A DNA stretch of 64,000 nt from Euphorbia lathyris (lineage: Eukaryota > Streptophyta > Magnoliopsida > Malpighiales > Euphorbiaceae). Every line of letters starts with the position of its first letter. The first letter of the stretch is position 1. This document shows, one piece after another, positions 10,383 to 22,691 of the stretch. The stretch covers positions 72,879,256-72,943,255 of the forward strand of contig NC_088911.1 in the NCBI RefSeq assembly GCF_963576675.1. Direction: 5' to 3'. Under the pieces are notes generated by a model that did no database searches, had not been told where the DNA came from, and saw only the letters and a list, made by a program, of their open reading frames with translations. A program made the position numbers and the translations under genes.

Positions 10383-11898
10383 TAGGTTTTATCGTTTCTC
10401 TCTTTAACTTATTTTCGTTATTATTATTATGTTTTATTCGGTTTGGTACAATATTTTTACTTATATTTTGTGCAATTCTCTTTATTATTATGTTTGAATG
10501 TTATGGTACTATATTTTTCATTTCTAATTCGTATGGTTTATTTTGTACTATTTTTCGTGTTTTATCGCTTTTTGCACCAATGAGGACATGGTCCAAATTA
10601 AGTGTGGGAGGAGATATCTCATATATCATTTTATTTTTAAGTACGAATGAATGCCACGAATGAGAATGAATGCTATTTATTTAAAGTATAAATGCATATT
10701 GTTATTCAAGTTTAAGTAAAGTATATAATGCAACATTTTCAAAAACAAATGCAACATTTTTTATTAAGTGCAACACTTTTCAAAAATAATAGAAATTTTT
10801 CATAAACATATATTTTTGTTAAAGTATATATTTCATATGTTTCAAACACTTTAAAATAATGTTAAGCATATTTTAAGGTTATCATTATTGTTAGAAATAA
10901 TATTTCTATACGGGCAATATTTTTACAAATATTTTTACAAGTCTTCGATACGATTTTATAAAAAACGTCTCGAGTAAATGTATATAAGTAAAATTTCTTT
11001 AGTTTCAAATCTCTATTTTATATCATGAAATAATGATAAATATAAATCTTATTTTCAATTTTCAATTAGGTTTATAGGCATAAATCAAACTAACAACTTT
11101 AGCTTTTTAGGTCGATATTATTTTTCGTCTTACATTAAAAACCAATTGAAGTTTTTAAGGAAACTTTAGCCATAATACATGTTGAATTTCAAGTCAATAT
11201 AGGATGAATGTGCTATTTTTCTTTTCCCAATTTATAATTTTCATTTTATAACTCATGTTAATTAAATCAAGTAGTCGTATTCTTAACTTTTGGCCACGAT
11301 TGAGACCAACCTTATCACAATCGAGGTATGAAAGGGAAGAACATTAAGTACCGTTTACTTTTGGCCACGATTGCGACCACCCTTATCACGGTCGAGGTAT
11401 GAAAGGAACGTTAAAAATTAATTAAAGCAAAATTAAACGTGTTTAAAGTTTTAAGTAACGATTGCGTCCACCCATGGCATGGTCGGTACCTCTTAAACGA
11501 ACACGAAAGCGAATTAATGCGTATAAAGTTACGATCGAGACCACCCTTATCTTGGGCGTAACTAAGCAAATATATTAAACCTAAGTCCTTAAATCTATAT
11601 TTATAATAGTTTAGGTTTGGGAAAGGAAATTTTGTGCTTAGAAATGCCTTGAGACGAAAGATTCGGAAACATGCGTGCTTACACCGTCCCGAATACTTCA
11701 ATATAAAAATTGAAATACAAGACGAGTAATATATCTCTTTTACACTAGCTAGTTTGATGCTTTGCGTATAAATTTACCATGAAAAGTTTATCTTTTGGTT
11801 TAACTAATTCAAAGAGGAATATATGGATATATGTTCTATTTATAAGGAGGTTGATTAAAGAATAAATTCAGTGAAATTTTGCTCGGGACTAGCAAAAG
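10383..11898 (+). other. Athila-1 3' noncoding region
   Basis: About 1.5 kb without a credible gene. A polypurine-like motif stands at 10598-10613 and T-rich sequence surrounds it. From about 11287 to 11560 there are four degraded copies of a motif like CGATTGCGACCACCCTTATC followed by a matching CGGTCG arm, so each copy can form a weak hairpin. The rest is plain AT-rich sequence. Confidence 0.7.
10598..10613 (+). other. Second, internal polypurine-tract-like motif of Athila-1
   Basis: TTAAGTGTGGGAGGAG closely repeats the true PPT region (AAGTGTGGGAG) next to the 3' LTR, but lies 1.3 kb upstream, soon after ORF-B. The preceding words (GAGGACATGGTCC) fit a context I recall from other plant Athila/Calypso elements. 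It could act as an additional plus-strand primer; not proven. Confidence 0.55.
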
Positions 11899-11914
11899 CT
11901 TAAGTGTGGGAGTT
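11899..11914 (+). other. Polypurine tract of Athila-1
   Basis: The purine-rich stretch CTTAAGTGTGGGAGTT lies immediately before the TG that opens the 3' LTR, the expected site of plus-strand priming. Confidence 0.8.
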
Positions 11915-13415
11915 TGTTAAGCCCAAAATATACCTAAAATATTATACATAAATACATTAAATTTACATTGAAATCATGTTAATTATATTCATTTGGAATA
12001 CTTTTACGTCTTTATTTACTTCTTTGATGCAAGGTACCTAAATATTTGGTAAAATCCAAATAGGAGCGAAAACGGAGCTAAAATGGAGGAAAAACCTAAA
12101 AAACGTACCAAGAATACGTATAAGTCAGAAGAACGCTCAAGGAGGACGAAAAGCAGTCGAGAGACAGGGAGAACATCTCTCTGTCGCGACTGAGATTCTC
12201 ATAATCTCAGTCGCGACTTGCGGAGGCCAGATCGGGGGAAAATGAAGTTTTCAAGCTCGCCCCTATATCCCCTGTTGCGACTGAGATTTTCAGAATCTCA
12301 GTCGCGATAGCAAACCCTTCTGCACACAAAACACATGTTTTAAATCGGAAAAACGCGTCTGTTCGTTCGGATAAAAACAACCCTTCACAAGCGGACACGA
12401 CCCGTCATTTACAACCCTTCAACAACTATAAATAAGTGATCCATTTCAGAAATCAAGGTTGGTTAGGTTGGAAAAGTTAGAGAAATTAGAGAAGAAAGTT
12501 GTTATGTTGAGTTTCTGATTCAGAAAAGAATCAAAAAGTTAGATTACATTTCTGTAAACAATCGTGTTGTACACAAATTATATTTAGATTAGTTATAAAC
12601 ACAGTATTAGTTTAGTTTTCATTCTGATAGTGGACGAGACCAGTCTCTATTCCGAAGATCCAGCGAGAAGAATTGACGGCTGAAGCGCATGAGGTTTGAC
12701 GAGCCTACGGAGTTTGAGAGAAAGATTGACGACCCGGATCTCAAAGTTTTCGTTGCAATGCTATCCAAGTTTCTACTTCTCTGTTAACTTGTGGAAATTC
12801 ACATTTCATTAATGATATACTTATTTATTCAATACATTCTTACTGTTGTTATTTTGATATTGTTCTGACAAAATGATTTTCAAAATGATAAATTGGTGTT
12901 TTTATTAAAACGTTCTATTCCATCTTATTCATATAAGAACTTTGTTGAACACTTAACGAATTTAGTTTTTATGGATGACATGATCGCTGATCGCGGCTTA
13001 TCAGAAATAAAACACTAGTTTGATTAAGGTAGGAATCATCTCAACGCCAGGGGGATTTCTATAGTTCGAAGCCATTTAATTGAGTAAATCGCTATATTGT
13101 TACATGTCCATAATCTCACAAAGTTAAAGTTGTTTACTTTGCTTTATGAAAATAAGATCTATTTTATTCCAATTACGGAAGTATCTGTTTTGTAATCAAA
13201 ATTCCAAAACGGAATTGTTCTCTAAACTCGATATAATCCTTCTATCTAATCCTAATTTACCAAAACCTATTCATCAACTAAACGTATTTCTTTTATTAAA
13301 CCTAAACACGTGATTAAAATCGAATTAAATAAAGTTTTAGTTAAAAAGCGTTCCCTGTGGGTTCGATATCTTTTATTACTACAAGCGTATACCGTGCACT
13401 TACGGAAATCGCTCA
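11915..13415 (+). repeat. Athila-1 3' LTR, complete (1,501 bp)
   Basis: Begins TGTTAAGCCC and ends CGCTCA. It matches the 5' LTR with about 1.2 % substitutions by my count. Both hairpins recur (about 12184-12216 and 12271-12309; the second has a base change in an arm), as does the TATA box at 12427-12434. The next base starts the tail of minus-strand Copia-1, with candidate TSD AAAGT at 13416-13420. Confidence 0.94.
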
Positions 13416-13953
13416 AAAGTCATGCTGACCTTGTTCTTGAGACTCAATGGAAGTCTCTTTATAGTCCTACTCAGCAGGAGACGGAGGATTTACATCGGAG
13501 CGATTGTCATCGTATTCTTGATCGGAATGCCAAAGATTTCAAGTGTAAAGAGAGTTTAGTGGGAAATCATCCACTATTTATAGTCGTTTTGGGTTGATCT
13601 GATAGGTCGGAATGGCGGTTTCACATCGAGTTGATCAATCGACCGTTATCTCTGGCATTTATGACACATTCGGCGCATGTGTTTTCTATTTATTACGCTT
13701 ACGTCATCCTATGTGGCTACTTAATGCGTGTGCTAGCATTTATTGTGCAAGTGGCTTTACTCAGTGTCTAGAATACTAAACGTTTTGAAGTTCTAAGTGC
13801 ATAGTTTTATGTAGAAGGGATTTTAGCATGCTCACTCAGTATGTATGTCTACTCAGCATAGGGTGATTTTATATTATTCATATTAGCTCAGCATATCATG
13901 CACTAATCACTCAACATGTAATAATCACTCAACATTCATTTAAGTGCAGAAAT
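13416..13953 (-). other. Noncoding 3' tail of Copia-1
   Basis: About 540 bases after the RNase H stop. On the minus strand the first ~290 bases match the tail of Copia-2 (48243-48537) and are full of CTGAGT / ACTCAG words. Beyond the point where Copia-2 is cut, the tail continues with a TATA-like ACTATAAATAG followed by a pyrimidine-rich run. SIRE elements can carry an env-like ORF in this place; none is seen here. Confidence 0.65.
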
Positions 13954-16900
13954 CTATTGAAGAGGATTAGACATACTGATAGCTTCCCTTAGTATGTTAA
14001 ATTGCTCACGAGCCAAGGGCTTCGTAAAGATATCCGCAAGCTGTTCATCTGTTGGAACATAGGTCAACTTGATCTCACCCTTGAGTACATGGTCTCTGAT
14101 GAAGTGATGCCTAATGTTGACATGTTTCATCCTGCTGTGTTGGATCAGATTTTTGGATAAGTCAATGGCACTCTTGTTATCGCATTTGACTTCGATTGTT
14201 TCTGTTTGTACTCCGTAATCCTCCATCTGTTGCTTAATCCATAGGACTTGTGCCACACAGCTTCTAGCAGCAATGTACTCAGCTTCAGTTGTTGACAGGG
14301 ACACTGACGATTGGTTCTTACTGAATCAGGACACTAGACAGCTTCCAAGGAAGTGACATTCTCCTGAAGTACTCTTACGTTCTAGCTTATCTCGTCCATA
14401 GTCAGCGTCAGTGTATCCAATGAGTGTGAAGTCATTTGTGTTTGGATACCATAAACCTGCATTAACTGAGCTCTGCAAATATCTAAAAATTCTTTTCACA
14501 GCTATATAGTGAGATTCCCTGGGGTCAGCTTGATATCTTACACAATAACATACTGAGTACTGAATGTCTGGCCTACTAGCAGTTAGATAAAGTAGAGAGC
14601 CAATCATACTTCGATATAACTTGCTGTCTACTGACTTACCTTTCTCGTGAGCGCAAAGCACAGTGTCAGTACCCATTGGGGTAGATATGGGTTACATTCT
14701 TCCATATCGAATTTCTTCAATATTTCTTTGGCATACTTAGACTGACTAATGAAGATGCCATTCTTCCCTTGCTTAATTTGAAGTCCAAGGAAGAAGTTGA
14801 GTTCGCCCATCATTGACATCTCGAACTCAGTTTGCATCTGTTTACTAAATTCCTTGCACATAGATTCATTAGTAGCACCAAAGATAATATCATCTACGTA
14901 TATTTGTGCCAGCAGGGTATATTTACCCTTTTTCTTAATGAATAAGGTTGTGTCAGCTTTACCTCTGACATAGTTCCTGGTCAGCAGGAAACTGGTCAAC
15001 CTTTCGTACCAAGCACGTGGTGCTTGTTTCAGGCCGTACATGGCCTTCTTGAGTTTATAAACGTGGTTTGGAAATTTTGGATCTTCAAATCCTGGAGGCT
15101 GACTAACATATACCTCTTCGTTTATAACTCCATTAAGAAATGCACTCTTGACATCCATTTGGAATAATTTAAAGTTCATGAAGCTAGCATATGCACACAA
15201 TATTTTTATAGCCTCTAACCTATTTACGGGTGCAAAAGTCTCATCATAGTCAATGCCTTCTTGCTGACTGTAGCCCTGAGCTACGAGTCTGGCTTTGTTT
15301 CTGACTACATTACCTTGTTCATCTAGTTTATTTCGAAAGACCCATTTAGTTCCTATGGTCTTTTGATTCCTAGGTTTTGGCACCAAATCCCATACCTCAT
15401 TTCTCTTGAATTGATCAAGCTCTTCTTGCATCGCATTGATCCAGAATTCGTCGTGCTCAGCTTCGGTGAAGTTCTTTGGTTCATGAACTGAGACGAACGC
15501 AACATTGCTAAGATATCTCCTGAGCTGATTTCTTGTCATCAGGTTGTTCTCATCAGCATCCAGAATGGACTTCTCCGAGTGTCCTCTTGGAATCTTGATC
15601 TCTTTGGGTAATGTTGAGTTTTCAGGAGCAGGTGTTTCAACAATCTCTGCAGTTTTAGATTGGTCAGCAAAGGTAATTTCAGGTTCGTTTTTACCTTTGG
15701 TCAGCCCGTGTGGTAATGACTCAGCAGCTCCATTTTGGTCAGCGGAAGCTGAGCATGGGTCATCTTCGGCAGACTGACTTGACTTTCCTGCAGGGTCAGT
15801 TTCATCGAACTCAACATGTACAGACTCTTCTACGACCTGAGTTCGTTTATTGAACACCCTATATGCTTTACTGTTAGTTGAGGACCCTAGAAAGATCGCT
15901 TCGTCAGCTTTAGAGTCAAACTTGGCAAGGTTGTCTTTCGTATTGAGTATAAAACATTTACAACTAAAGGCACGAAAATATCCAATGTTGGGTTTTCATC
16001 CTTTCCAAAGTTCGTAGGGGGTTTTCTTAAGTATAGGTCTAACTAAAGCCCTATTGAGTATATAGTACGCTGTGTTGACAGCTTCACCCTAGAAATACTT
16101 TGGAAGCCTATTCTCACTCAGCATTGTCCTAGCTATTTCAACTAAGGTTCTGTTCTTCCTCTCAACTACCCCATTTTGTTGAGGAGTTCTAGGAGCAGAA
16201 AAATTATGGTCAATGCCGTTGACTTCATAGAATTCATCAAACTGTTGGTTTTTGAATTATCCTCCATTATCACTTCGGATGTGAGCTAATTTTAAATCTT
16301 TGTCATTTTCAAGTTTTCTGATCAGTGTTGAGAACATCTCAAAAGCTTCATCCTTGCTACTCAGCAAGATGACCCAAGTATACCGAGATAAATCATCTAC
16401 AATGGCCAAGGAAAATCTCTTACCGCCCAAGCTGAGTGACTGGACAGGTCCGAAAAGATCCAAGTGTAGTAATTCCAATGGACGCTTGGTTGAGACAATA
16501 TTTTTACTTTGAAAAGACTTTTTGATCTGTTTACCTTGCTGACAAGCATTGCATAATTGATCTTTCTCAAATCTAAGTTTGGGCAAACCCTCAACTAATT
16601 GCTTTCTTGCTAATTTGGCAAGGAGGTCCATACTTACATGACCAAGTCTCCTATGCCATAGCTAGGAATTATCTTCCTTTGACACTAAGCATATGTTTTT
16701 CGAAAACTTCTTTTCTAAACTCAACATGAAAACATTGTCAACACGAGGGGCAATTAAAATCAAATCATTTGTTTTTCCCTCGAGTACCCGACACTCAGTG
16801 GCATCAAATACAACCTTTTACCGCTGTCACACAGCTGAGCCACGCTCAATAGGTTATATTTGAGACCCCTGACTAAGAAGACTGACTCAATAATAGGATT

Positions 16901-17074
16901 TCCTCCGATAGTACCTGATCCTACTATCTTACCCTTTTTATTGTCTCTAAAGCTTACATTTCCACCTCGTTTATGCACAAGTGTGATGAACTGAGTTTCA
17001 TCATCAGTCATATGCCTCGAGTATGCACTGTCAATGTACCATAGCTTTGACTTCTCCGCGCACCTCAGGCTCAC
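13954..17074 (-). pseudogene. pol: Copia-1 pol pseudogene: protease, integrase, RT, RNase H
   Basis: On the minus strand: protease 17074-16760 (active site DSAY where sister copies have DSAC) ending in a frameshift; integrase core 16631-16257; RT 15857-14628 with YVDDIIFG; a frameshift near 14660-14690; RNase H 14676-14326 ended by a TGA in place of a Trp codon; and its end 14304-13954 with the STTEAEY and [10 protein letters not shown] motifs. Homology to Copia-2 runs through all the breaks, so this is one decayed polyprotein. Confidence 0.9.
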
Positions 17075-17086
17075 CTGTAATTTAAA

Positions 17087-17915
17087 CTATTCATCTTTAG
17101 GTACCCAATTCTTTTTGGGTCCTCGTTGGTTAGCATAAACAGGTGAAGCATCATATTTTATTTTGTGATGGCATACATTTATGGTGTGGCCATTTTTACC
17201 ACAATAGTCACAAAAGATTACCCTTTGAGGGTGTTTCCTCTTTTGGTCAGCACGATGGTGCTGAGCATACCAACACACATTTATAGTGTGTCCTCTTTTT
17301 TCACAACAGTCACAATGACTGTTCTGCTGAGTGTACTGTCTATGCTGACCAGTACCTTGATACTCAGCATTTGGATAGAACTTTTTCTTAGCCGATGTAC
17401 TCAGCTGGTTCTGTATAAATGTGATGTCCTTTCTCAGCTTCTTAGAGTCTGATTGGACTTTCGAGACAAACCGATGCATGATTTTTAGATTTTCATCTTG
17501 CCTGGTGTTGTCTTGAAGCAGATGTCGGAGGTCATTCAGTTTGACCTCTTCAATCTCATCACATCGCCTGCTGAGTGCTCTTATTTTCTTATTACACTTT
17601 TTGGTCAGTGTATAGAGATCACTCAGGGCATTAACCATTTCATTTCTGAGCAGAAGAAGAGATGTTACCTTATTGGAGTGTTCCTCTTGGTCAGATCCAT
17701 CTGAGAGGTCAGCTTGCTCAGATCGGCAGTGGTCAGCAAATTCGTCAGCCATGAAACATATGTTTGCTGACTCAGTGGCATCAGCTTCTGATGAGGTTGA
17801 CTCATCACTATCGCTCCATGTTGCCACCATAGCTTTTCTGCTACCTTTCTTTTCTTTCTTCAGTGTGGGGCAGCTTGATTTAATGTGCCCAGTTTGATGG
17901 CATTCAAAGCAAGTG
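17087..17915 (-). pseudogene. gag: Copia-1 gag, C-terminal part with zinc knuckles
   Basis: Read leftward from the solo-LTR insertion. It begins inside the first CCHC knuckle (CFECHQTGH), passes an acidic Ser/Glu-rich linker and a coiled-coil-like part, and ends with further CX2CX4HX4C knuckles and PKKNWVPKDE before a TAG. The protease frame follows a few codons later in the same frame, as in Copia-2. Confidence 0.87.
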
Positions 17916-17920
17916 ACAGG

Positions 17921-19749
17921 TGAAGGAAAATAGGCTAACGTATAGCAGCGGAAATATAAATTTTTTTTAACCTATTTCCATTAACCCAAGATCCATTAAT
18001 CGTTATTTCATATAAAGAGGGATAAAAGAAATACCTTTCAGAAGTTCTATCTACCATTGCAAACGAAGTGCCCACAACTCTTACTTCGAGTTCCCGAGCA
18101 TAAAACAAAACAATTGAAGATCAAGTTAGAATTCAACCGTTTATAACAACCAAAATAGATTGTCTCTAATTAATCAACACAAGATCAAGGATAAAGAGAA
18201 AAAGATGAAAATCAATTGAAGGGAAGGAAACGGTAGATAATCTCGTCCTCTAGTGTGTGGGTCGAAATTTCTCTCTCCCGGCTTGCTTGTGTATTTCGAA
18301 AATTGCATAGGAGGGGGGGGAATTTATATCCTCTTATATTTAAACCCTAGTTAGATAGAATTAGGTTACTGAATAAGAATTTAATTCGGAATATAATTCT
18401 TATTTATTATCTATAATTATATCTTAAATATAAAGATAATATTATTAACCTTATATGATAATAATAGGAGTAATATAATCTAATTAAAACTCTTAACTTA
18501 TTTATCCTTTAATTAATTTAATTCATAATCCTAATCTAATTAGAATTGATAAAATCAAATTAATTATTTATGTATTTTATATACATAAAATCGCCCCCCT
18601 TCATTAACTGGGCCTTATTGGGCTCAGTTGGGCTTCCATCATTTAATTAACATCTGTTTCTCTTTTGGGTTCCAAGTCTTATGTGTGACCTATTAGGTTC
18701 TTATTGCTTCTAGCCGTATGCAACTATTAAATTAATTTTCACAGAATTATATTTAATCTTTGCATAACGGAATGAGTACGCAAAATGTGATTGGCAAATC
18801 CGAAACATTCCCCCAGAGCTATAAGAAGACATGTTGATTCTGTCGTTGACCTTTCCGTATTAGTTACAGTATAATTTGATCCTTTATCAACTACATCCTT
18901 GAACTGAATCTTATGACTATGGATAATGTCAAGTCACATATAGCGAGACGTTCGTTTTACTTGTACAGGCCGAGTTAACTCCAATTAGATAGGTTAAGAG
19001 AAATCTGCATTTCAATCTTAAGCTATCACCTTGCAAGGATTTAGAGTCAAGTCTTCCACAAGCGATCCATGGACATATCTCCCATTTATCGGGAGTGATA
19101 AATGCTCAATCCAATGTATAACTATCTTGCAATTACTTCCTGTGATACCCAACGTCTGTCGTTCACACCCCAGAGTCATCTCTGTTAAGGATCGTGTTAC
19201 AATAGGATCAAAGCATCACATTCCGTAATCCAGAATTACTAATTAACATTCCTTTGAGTCTGAGGATTACTTATACCTATTAATACTAATGAGATAAACA
19301 GGTGACAAGGATGAATCTACCTATCCTATTATCTCAAGTCGGGTCCCCAATCCTAATGAACTCCTTTTCATTGGATCCACGTAACTGTCCAGATATCTAT
19401 ATATATGAAGCTTGTGAGATCAGCTTTCTATCGCGACAGAAGACATTGTTACATGCAAGTCTCAGCAGTGATATGTCAATCCTAAACATATTACTTGACT
19501 TGGGGTGGTTTTAAGTTTATTAGTTTATTATAAAGTTTCGTCTCACTTCATGCTTGTATGAACACTTTATAATCACTTTAAACAAACTTACGGATTTCCT
19601 TTTATTAGACTTTATTTAGTTCTTAAAAGGGATTGCCTTTATATAGTTATGAAACCATATCTCATTAAAACAAATGATATAAAGAACACTTCATTTACAT
19701 TAAGTTTGTATCCTAGAACAATTGTCTATATGACACTAAAACCCCAACA
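17921..19749 (-). repeat. Solo LTR inserted in Copia-1 gag (1,829 bp, TSD ACAGG)
   Basis: Minus-strand ends are TGTTGGGG and TTCA. The flanks ACAGG at 17916-17920 and 19750-19754 form a perfect 5-bp TSD. It is related over its whole length to the plus-strand solo LTR 52589-54657. There is no internal region and no coding ORF. It disrupts the first zinc knuckle of gag. The word pattern in the middle (a gcatacggc / ggtcacacataagac-like stretch) recalls LTRs of Angela-type Copia elements; this assignment is a guess. Confidence 0.88.
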
Positions 19750-19754
19750 ACAGG

Positions 19755-20655
19755 CTTTGAGCTGTCCTTCTTATATCTGCTGTCACTGGGCTCAGCTTTG
19801 TATTTATCGCTTCTCTTGAATGGCCTTTTGCTTTTCTTGTCATTCTTTCTGAATAGCTTCTTCATCTTTCTTGTGAACATGGCCATCTCCTCATGAGTCA
19901 GCTTCTGTTGAGTCAGCTTTCATGACAAGAGATTTTTGCTTCTTATCCTCTAACTTTTCCTTAGCTTCAAAATTCTTCATGGAGATCTCGTGGGTCAACA
20001 GAGATCCTATGAGCTCATCATACTTGTATGTGGTCAGGTCCTGAGCTTCTTCCACAGTTGTCTTCTTAGCTTGCCAGCTCTTGGGGAGACTCCTCAAGAT
20101 TTTCTTCACCTGTTCTTCTTCTGTGAAGTTCTTGCCGAGTCTCTTAAGCTCATTTATGATATTGGTGAACCTTGAGTTCATCTCAGAGATGTCTTCATTT
20201 TTGTTCATCTCAAACAGCTCGTACAGTCTCATGTGTTGATTCACCTTGGACTCCTTGACCTTGCTAGTACCTTCATAGGTCACCTCTAGCTTTTTCCATA
20301 TTTCCTGTGCTGACTCACAACCTGAAATTTTGTTGTACTCTGCAGCATCTAAAGCACAGTGAAGCATATTGATAGCCGAAGCATTATTCTGTAATTTCTT
20401 AAGGTCATCTTCTGACCACTTAGTTTCACTTTTAACAACTTTCTCGTTGTTTACCATTTTGTAAGGAACAAACGGGCCTTGGACTATCGCAAGCCATGCA
20501 CTCATGTTTGTTGCCTGAATAAAATTTTTCATCATGTTCTTCCAAAATGTATAATTTGACCCGAAGAACAAGGGAGGCCGACTAATAGATAATCCCTCAG
20601 GGAGTATCTATGTTGTTTGATTTCCTGGAAGGAAACGAGTGATGTTCTCGGCCAT
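19755..20655 (-). pseudogene. gag: Copia-1 gag, N-terminal part
   Basis: The start ATG is at 20655 on the minus strand (MAEN-type start shared with the other copies). A TAG stands at codon 16 where Copia-2 and Copia-3 have CAG. The gag core then reads open from 20571 to 19891, followed by a small deletion and frameshift before the solo LTR. The core contains the FFGSNYTFWKN motif seen in all three copies. Confidence 0.88.
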
Positions 20656-20705
20656 TTACAGGGATCAGCTCAAGATAGTTTTATCTTTGAGTAGTGAGCT
20701 ACTGA

Positions 20706-20717
20706 GCTCTGATACCA
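20706..20717 (-). other. Primer-binding site of Copia-1, tRNA-iMet type
   Basis: On the minus strand TGGTATCAGAGC follows the LTR end (GGACCAACA) after two bases. This is the classic initiator-Met primer site of plant Copia elements, found identically in Copia-2 and Copia-3. Confidence 0.92.
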
Positions 20718-20760
20718 CTTGTTGGTCCTGTGTAATGTAATAGGATTAGTTCCAAGGGGT

Positions 20761-20777
20761 GGGGGGGGGGGGGGGGG
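20761..20777. repeat. Homopolymer run of 17 G
   Basis: Preceded by GGGGT, so 21 G in 22 bases. It is an expansion of the C-tract that precedes the LTR end in this Copia family. It may form a quadruplex; it may also be length-uncertain through sequencing error. Confidence 0.8.
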
Positions 20778-21038
20778 TTAGGAACTAATGTAACTTTTTC
20801 ACTTAATTATGCTGACTTAATTTGATTCTTTAAATAACTTCACTCAGTTTTGGTCAGCAAGACTGAGCATGATGTAAGAAAGATTTAGTCAGAGTCGGCT
20901 TATACAAATAGTCAGAGTCAGCAAGAACTGTTTTACTTGTGAGTTGGGAAACAACACTTAAGGTCAGCTTCCAACTCAGCACTCTTATTACTCAGCGTCG
21001 GCTTATACAAATTATATACTGAGTAATTTAAGTAAGCA

Positions 21039-21105
<67 letters not shown>
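21039..21105. repeat. Compound (CA)n(TA)n microsatellite
   Basis: About 17 bases of CA repeat followed by about 50 bases of TA repeat. Sister LTRs have only a short TA/TG-rich patch here, so the tract either grew or was the landing site of the adjoining foldback element. Confidence 0.9.
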
Positions 21106-21107
<2 letters not shown>

Positions 21108-21221
21108 AGAGGGCTCTTGTGAGAACCCTTTCCTAGGTGAGAACTCACCTTAGGTGAGAACCACCCAAAACTACGTAGTTTTGGGTAAGGAAATTTAAAA
21201 AAAATGCTGCTGCTTACTAGT

Positions 21222-21276
21222 GGGTTTGAACCTAAGACCTGTTCATCTATACTTCATGTTGTTTACCACTAAGCCA
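21222..21276 (-). other. tRNA-like Pol III box pair in left inverted repeat
   Basis: On the minus strand a box-A-like TGGCTTAGTGGTAAAC (21276-21261) is followed by a box-B-like AGGTTCAAACCC (21233-21222). The spacing is close to that of a tRNA gene, but the sequence does not fold as a full tRNA. The mirror copy is at 22692-22747. Confidence 0.5.
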
Positions 21277-21529
21277 ATTATCTTTCTTGTGTGCTATATG
21301 TCGCGCTGCTTAATATATTACGACCCTTTTAGCTTTCATTGTTTAATATTTGATGCATGCACTTATTAATATCAATTAAATGTGCATAATAATAAATTAT
21401 TAATAAAAAAAGAAATATGCATAATAATGAATTATTAATAGAAAAAAAATGCAAAAACATGCTCTAATTTCTTATTTATTTAATTCCTCTATATTTTTGT
21501 AATTTATATTTTAAAATGTTAAGGACGAT

Positions 21530-22400
21530 GTTCTAAATATTGTTACATATATTCTAAACTTTATAATTTGTGTTCTAAAAATTAAGTATAATGTTTAAAA
21601 AAATAGCAAATATATGGACCATTTTTACATTTGTTTTATAATATAATTTATAACACTCATATTCTAAATAACATAATGTATGTTCTAAAAAACATAACGC
21701 ATGTTCTAAAGTTTATATTTTGTGTTCCAAAAATTAAGTATAATGTTCTAAAAAAATCAGTAGATATCTCGATCGGTTTTTCATTTGTTCTATAATATAA
21801 TTTATAACTCATGTTCGAAAAAACATAACACGTGTTCTAAAAAACATAACGTATGTTCTAAAAAATATGTCGTACGTTCTAAACTTCATAGTTCGTGTTT
21901 TAAAAGTTAAAATATATGTTCTAACGTTTGTTTTAAAAAATATATAGTTTGTATTCCAAAAATTAAGTATAATGTTCTAAAAAAATCAGTAGATATTTCG
22001 ATCGTTTTTTCACTTGTTCTATAATATAATTTATAACTCATGTTCGAAAAAACATAACACGTGTTCTAAAAAACATAACGTATGTTCTAAAAAATATGTC
22101 GTACGTTCTAACTTCATAGTTCGTGTTTTAAAAGTTAAAATATATGTTATAACGTATGTTTTAAAAAATATATAGTTTGTGTTCTAAAAATTAAGTATAA
22201 TGTTCTAAAAAATCAGTAGATATCTGGATCGTTTTTTCATTTGTTCTATAATATAATTTATAACTCATGTTCGAAAAAACATAACACATGTTCTAAAAAA
22301 CATAACGTATGTTCTAAAAAATATGTCGTACGTTCTAAACTTCATAGTTCGTGTTTTAAAAGTTAAAATATATGTCCTAACGTATGTTTTAAAAAATATA
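21530..22400. repeat. Central tandem array of the foldback element
   Basis: Built from the word TGTTCTAAA repeated dozens of times. About three higher-order units of roughly 225 bases are recognisable between about 21715 and 22395; each contains CAGTAGATAT, GATCG, CATAACRTATG and GTCGTACG landmarks. No ORF. Confidence 0.75.
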
Positions 22401-22691
22401 TTTTCCTATGTAACATAAATTACAAAAATATAAAGGAATTAAATAAATAAGAAATTAGAGCATGTTCTTGGATTTTTTTTATTAATAATTCATTATTATA
22501 CACATTTCTCTTTTTTTCTATTAATAATTCATTATTATGCACATTTCCTTTTTTCTATTAATAATTCATTATTATGCATATTTAATCGATATTAATAAGT
22601 GAATGCGTCAAATATTAAAAAAAAAACAATAGAAGCTAAAAGGGAGATGATAAATTAATCAGCGTGCGAAATAATATACAAAAAGAGCAAT

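Larger units (their letters stand above)
1..13415 (+). mobile_element. Athila-1: Athila-like Ty3/Gypsy retrotransposon, nearly full length
   Basis: Order seen: 5' LTR, tRNA-Asp primer site, gag-pol, ORF-A, ORF-B, long 3' noncoding stretch, polypurine tract, 3' LTR. Aligned to the 3' LTR, the window opens at LTR base 44, so about 43 bases lie outside. By eye the two LTRs differ by about 17 substitutions and one 11-base indel over roughly 1,460 bases, which points to recent insertion. Coding is open except for one frameshift in gag. The element lies in the 3' tail of minus-strand Copia-1. The right flank after the LTR is AAAGT; the matching left TSD is off the window. The Athila assignment rests on the tRNA-Asp primer site, the DLGAS protease motif, a gag without zinc knuckle and extra ORFs behind pol. 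Confidence 0.93.

Noticed and set aside
10379..10663. Hydrophobic 94-codon frame overlapping the ORF-B stop, resembling a membrane protein
   Set aside because: It starts at TTG, its hydrophobicity follows from T-rich sequence, it runs across the internal PPT-like motif, and I see no counterpart after ORF-B of Athila-2.
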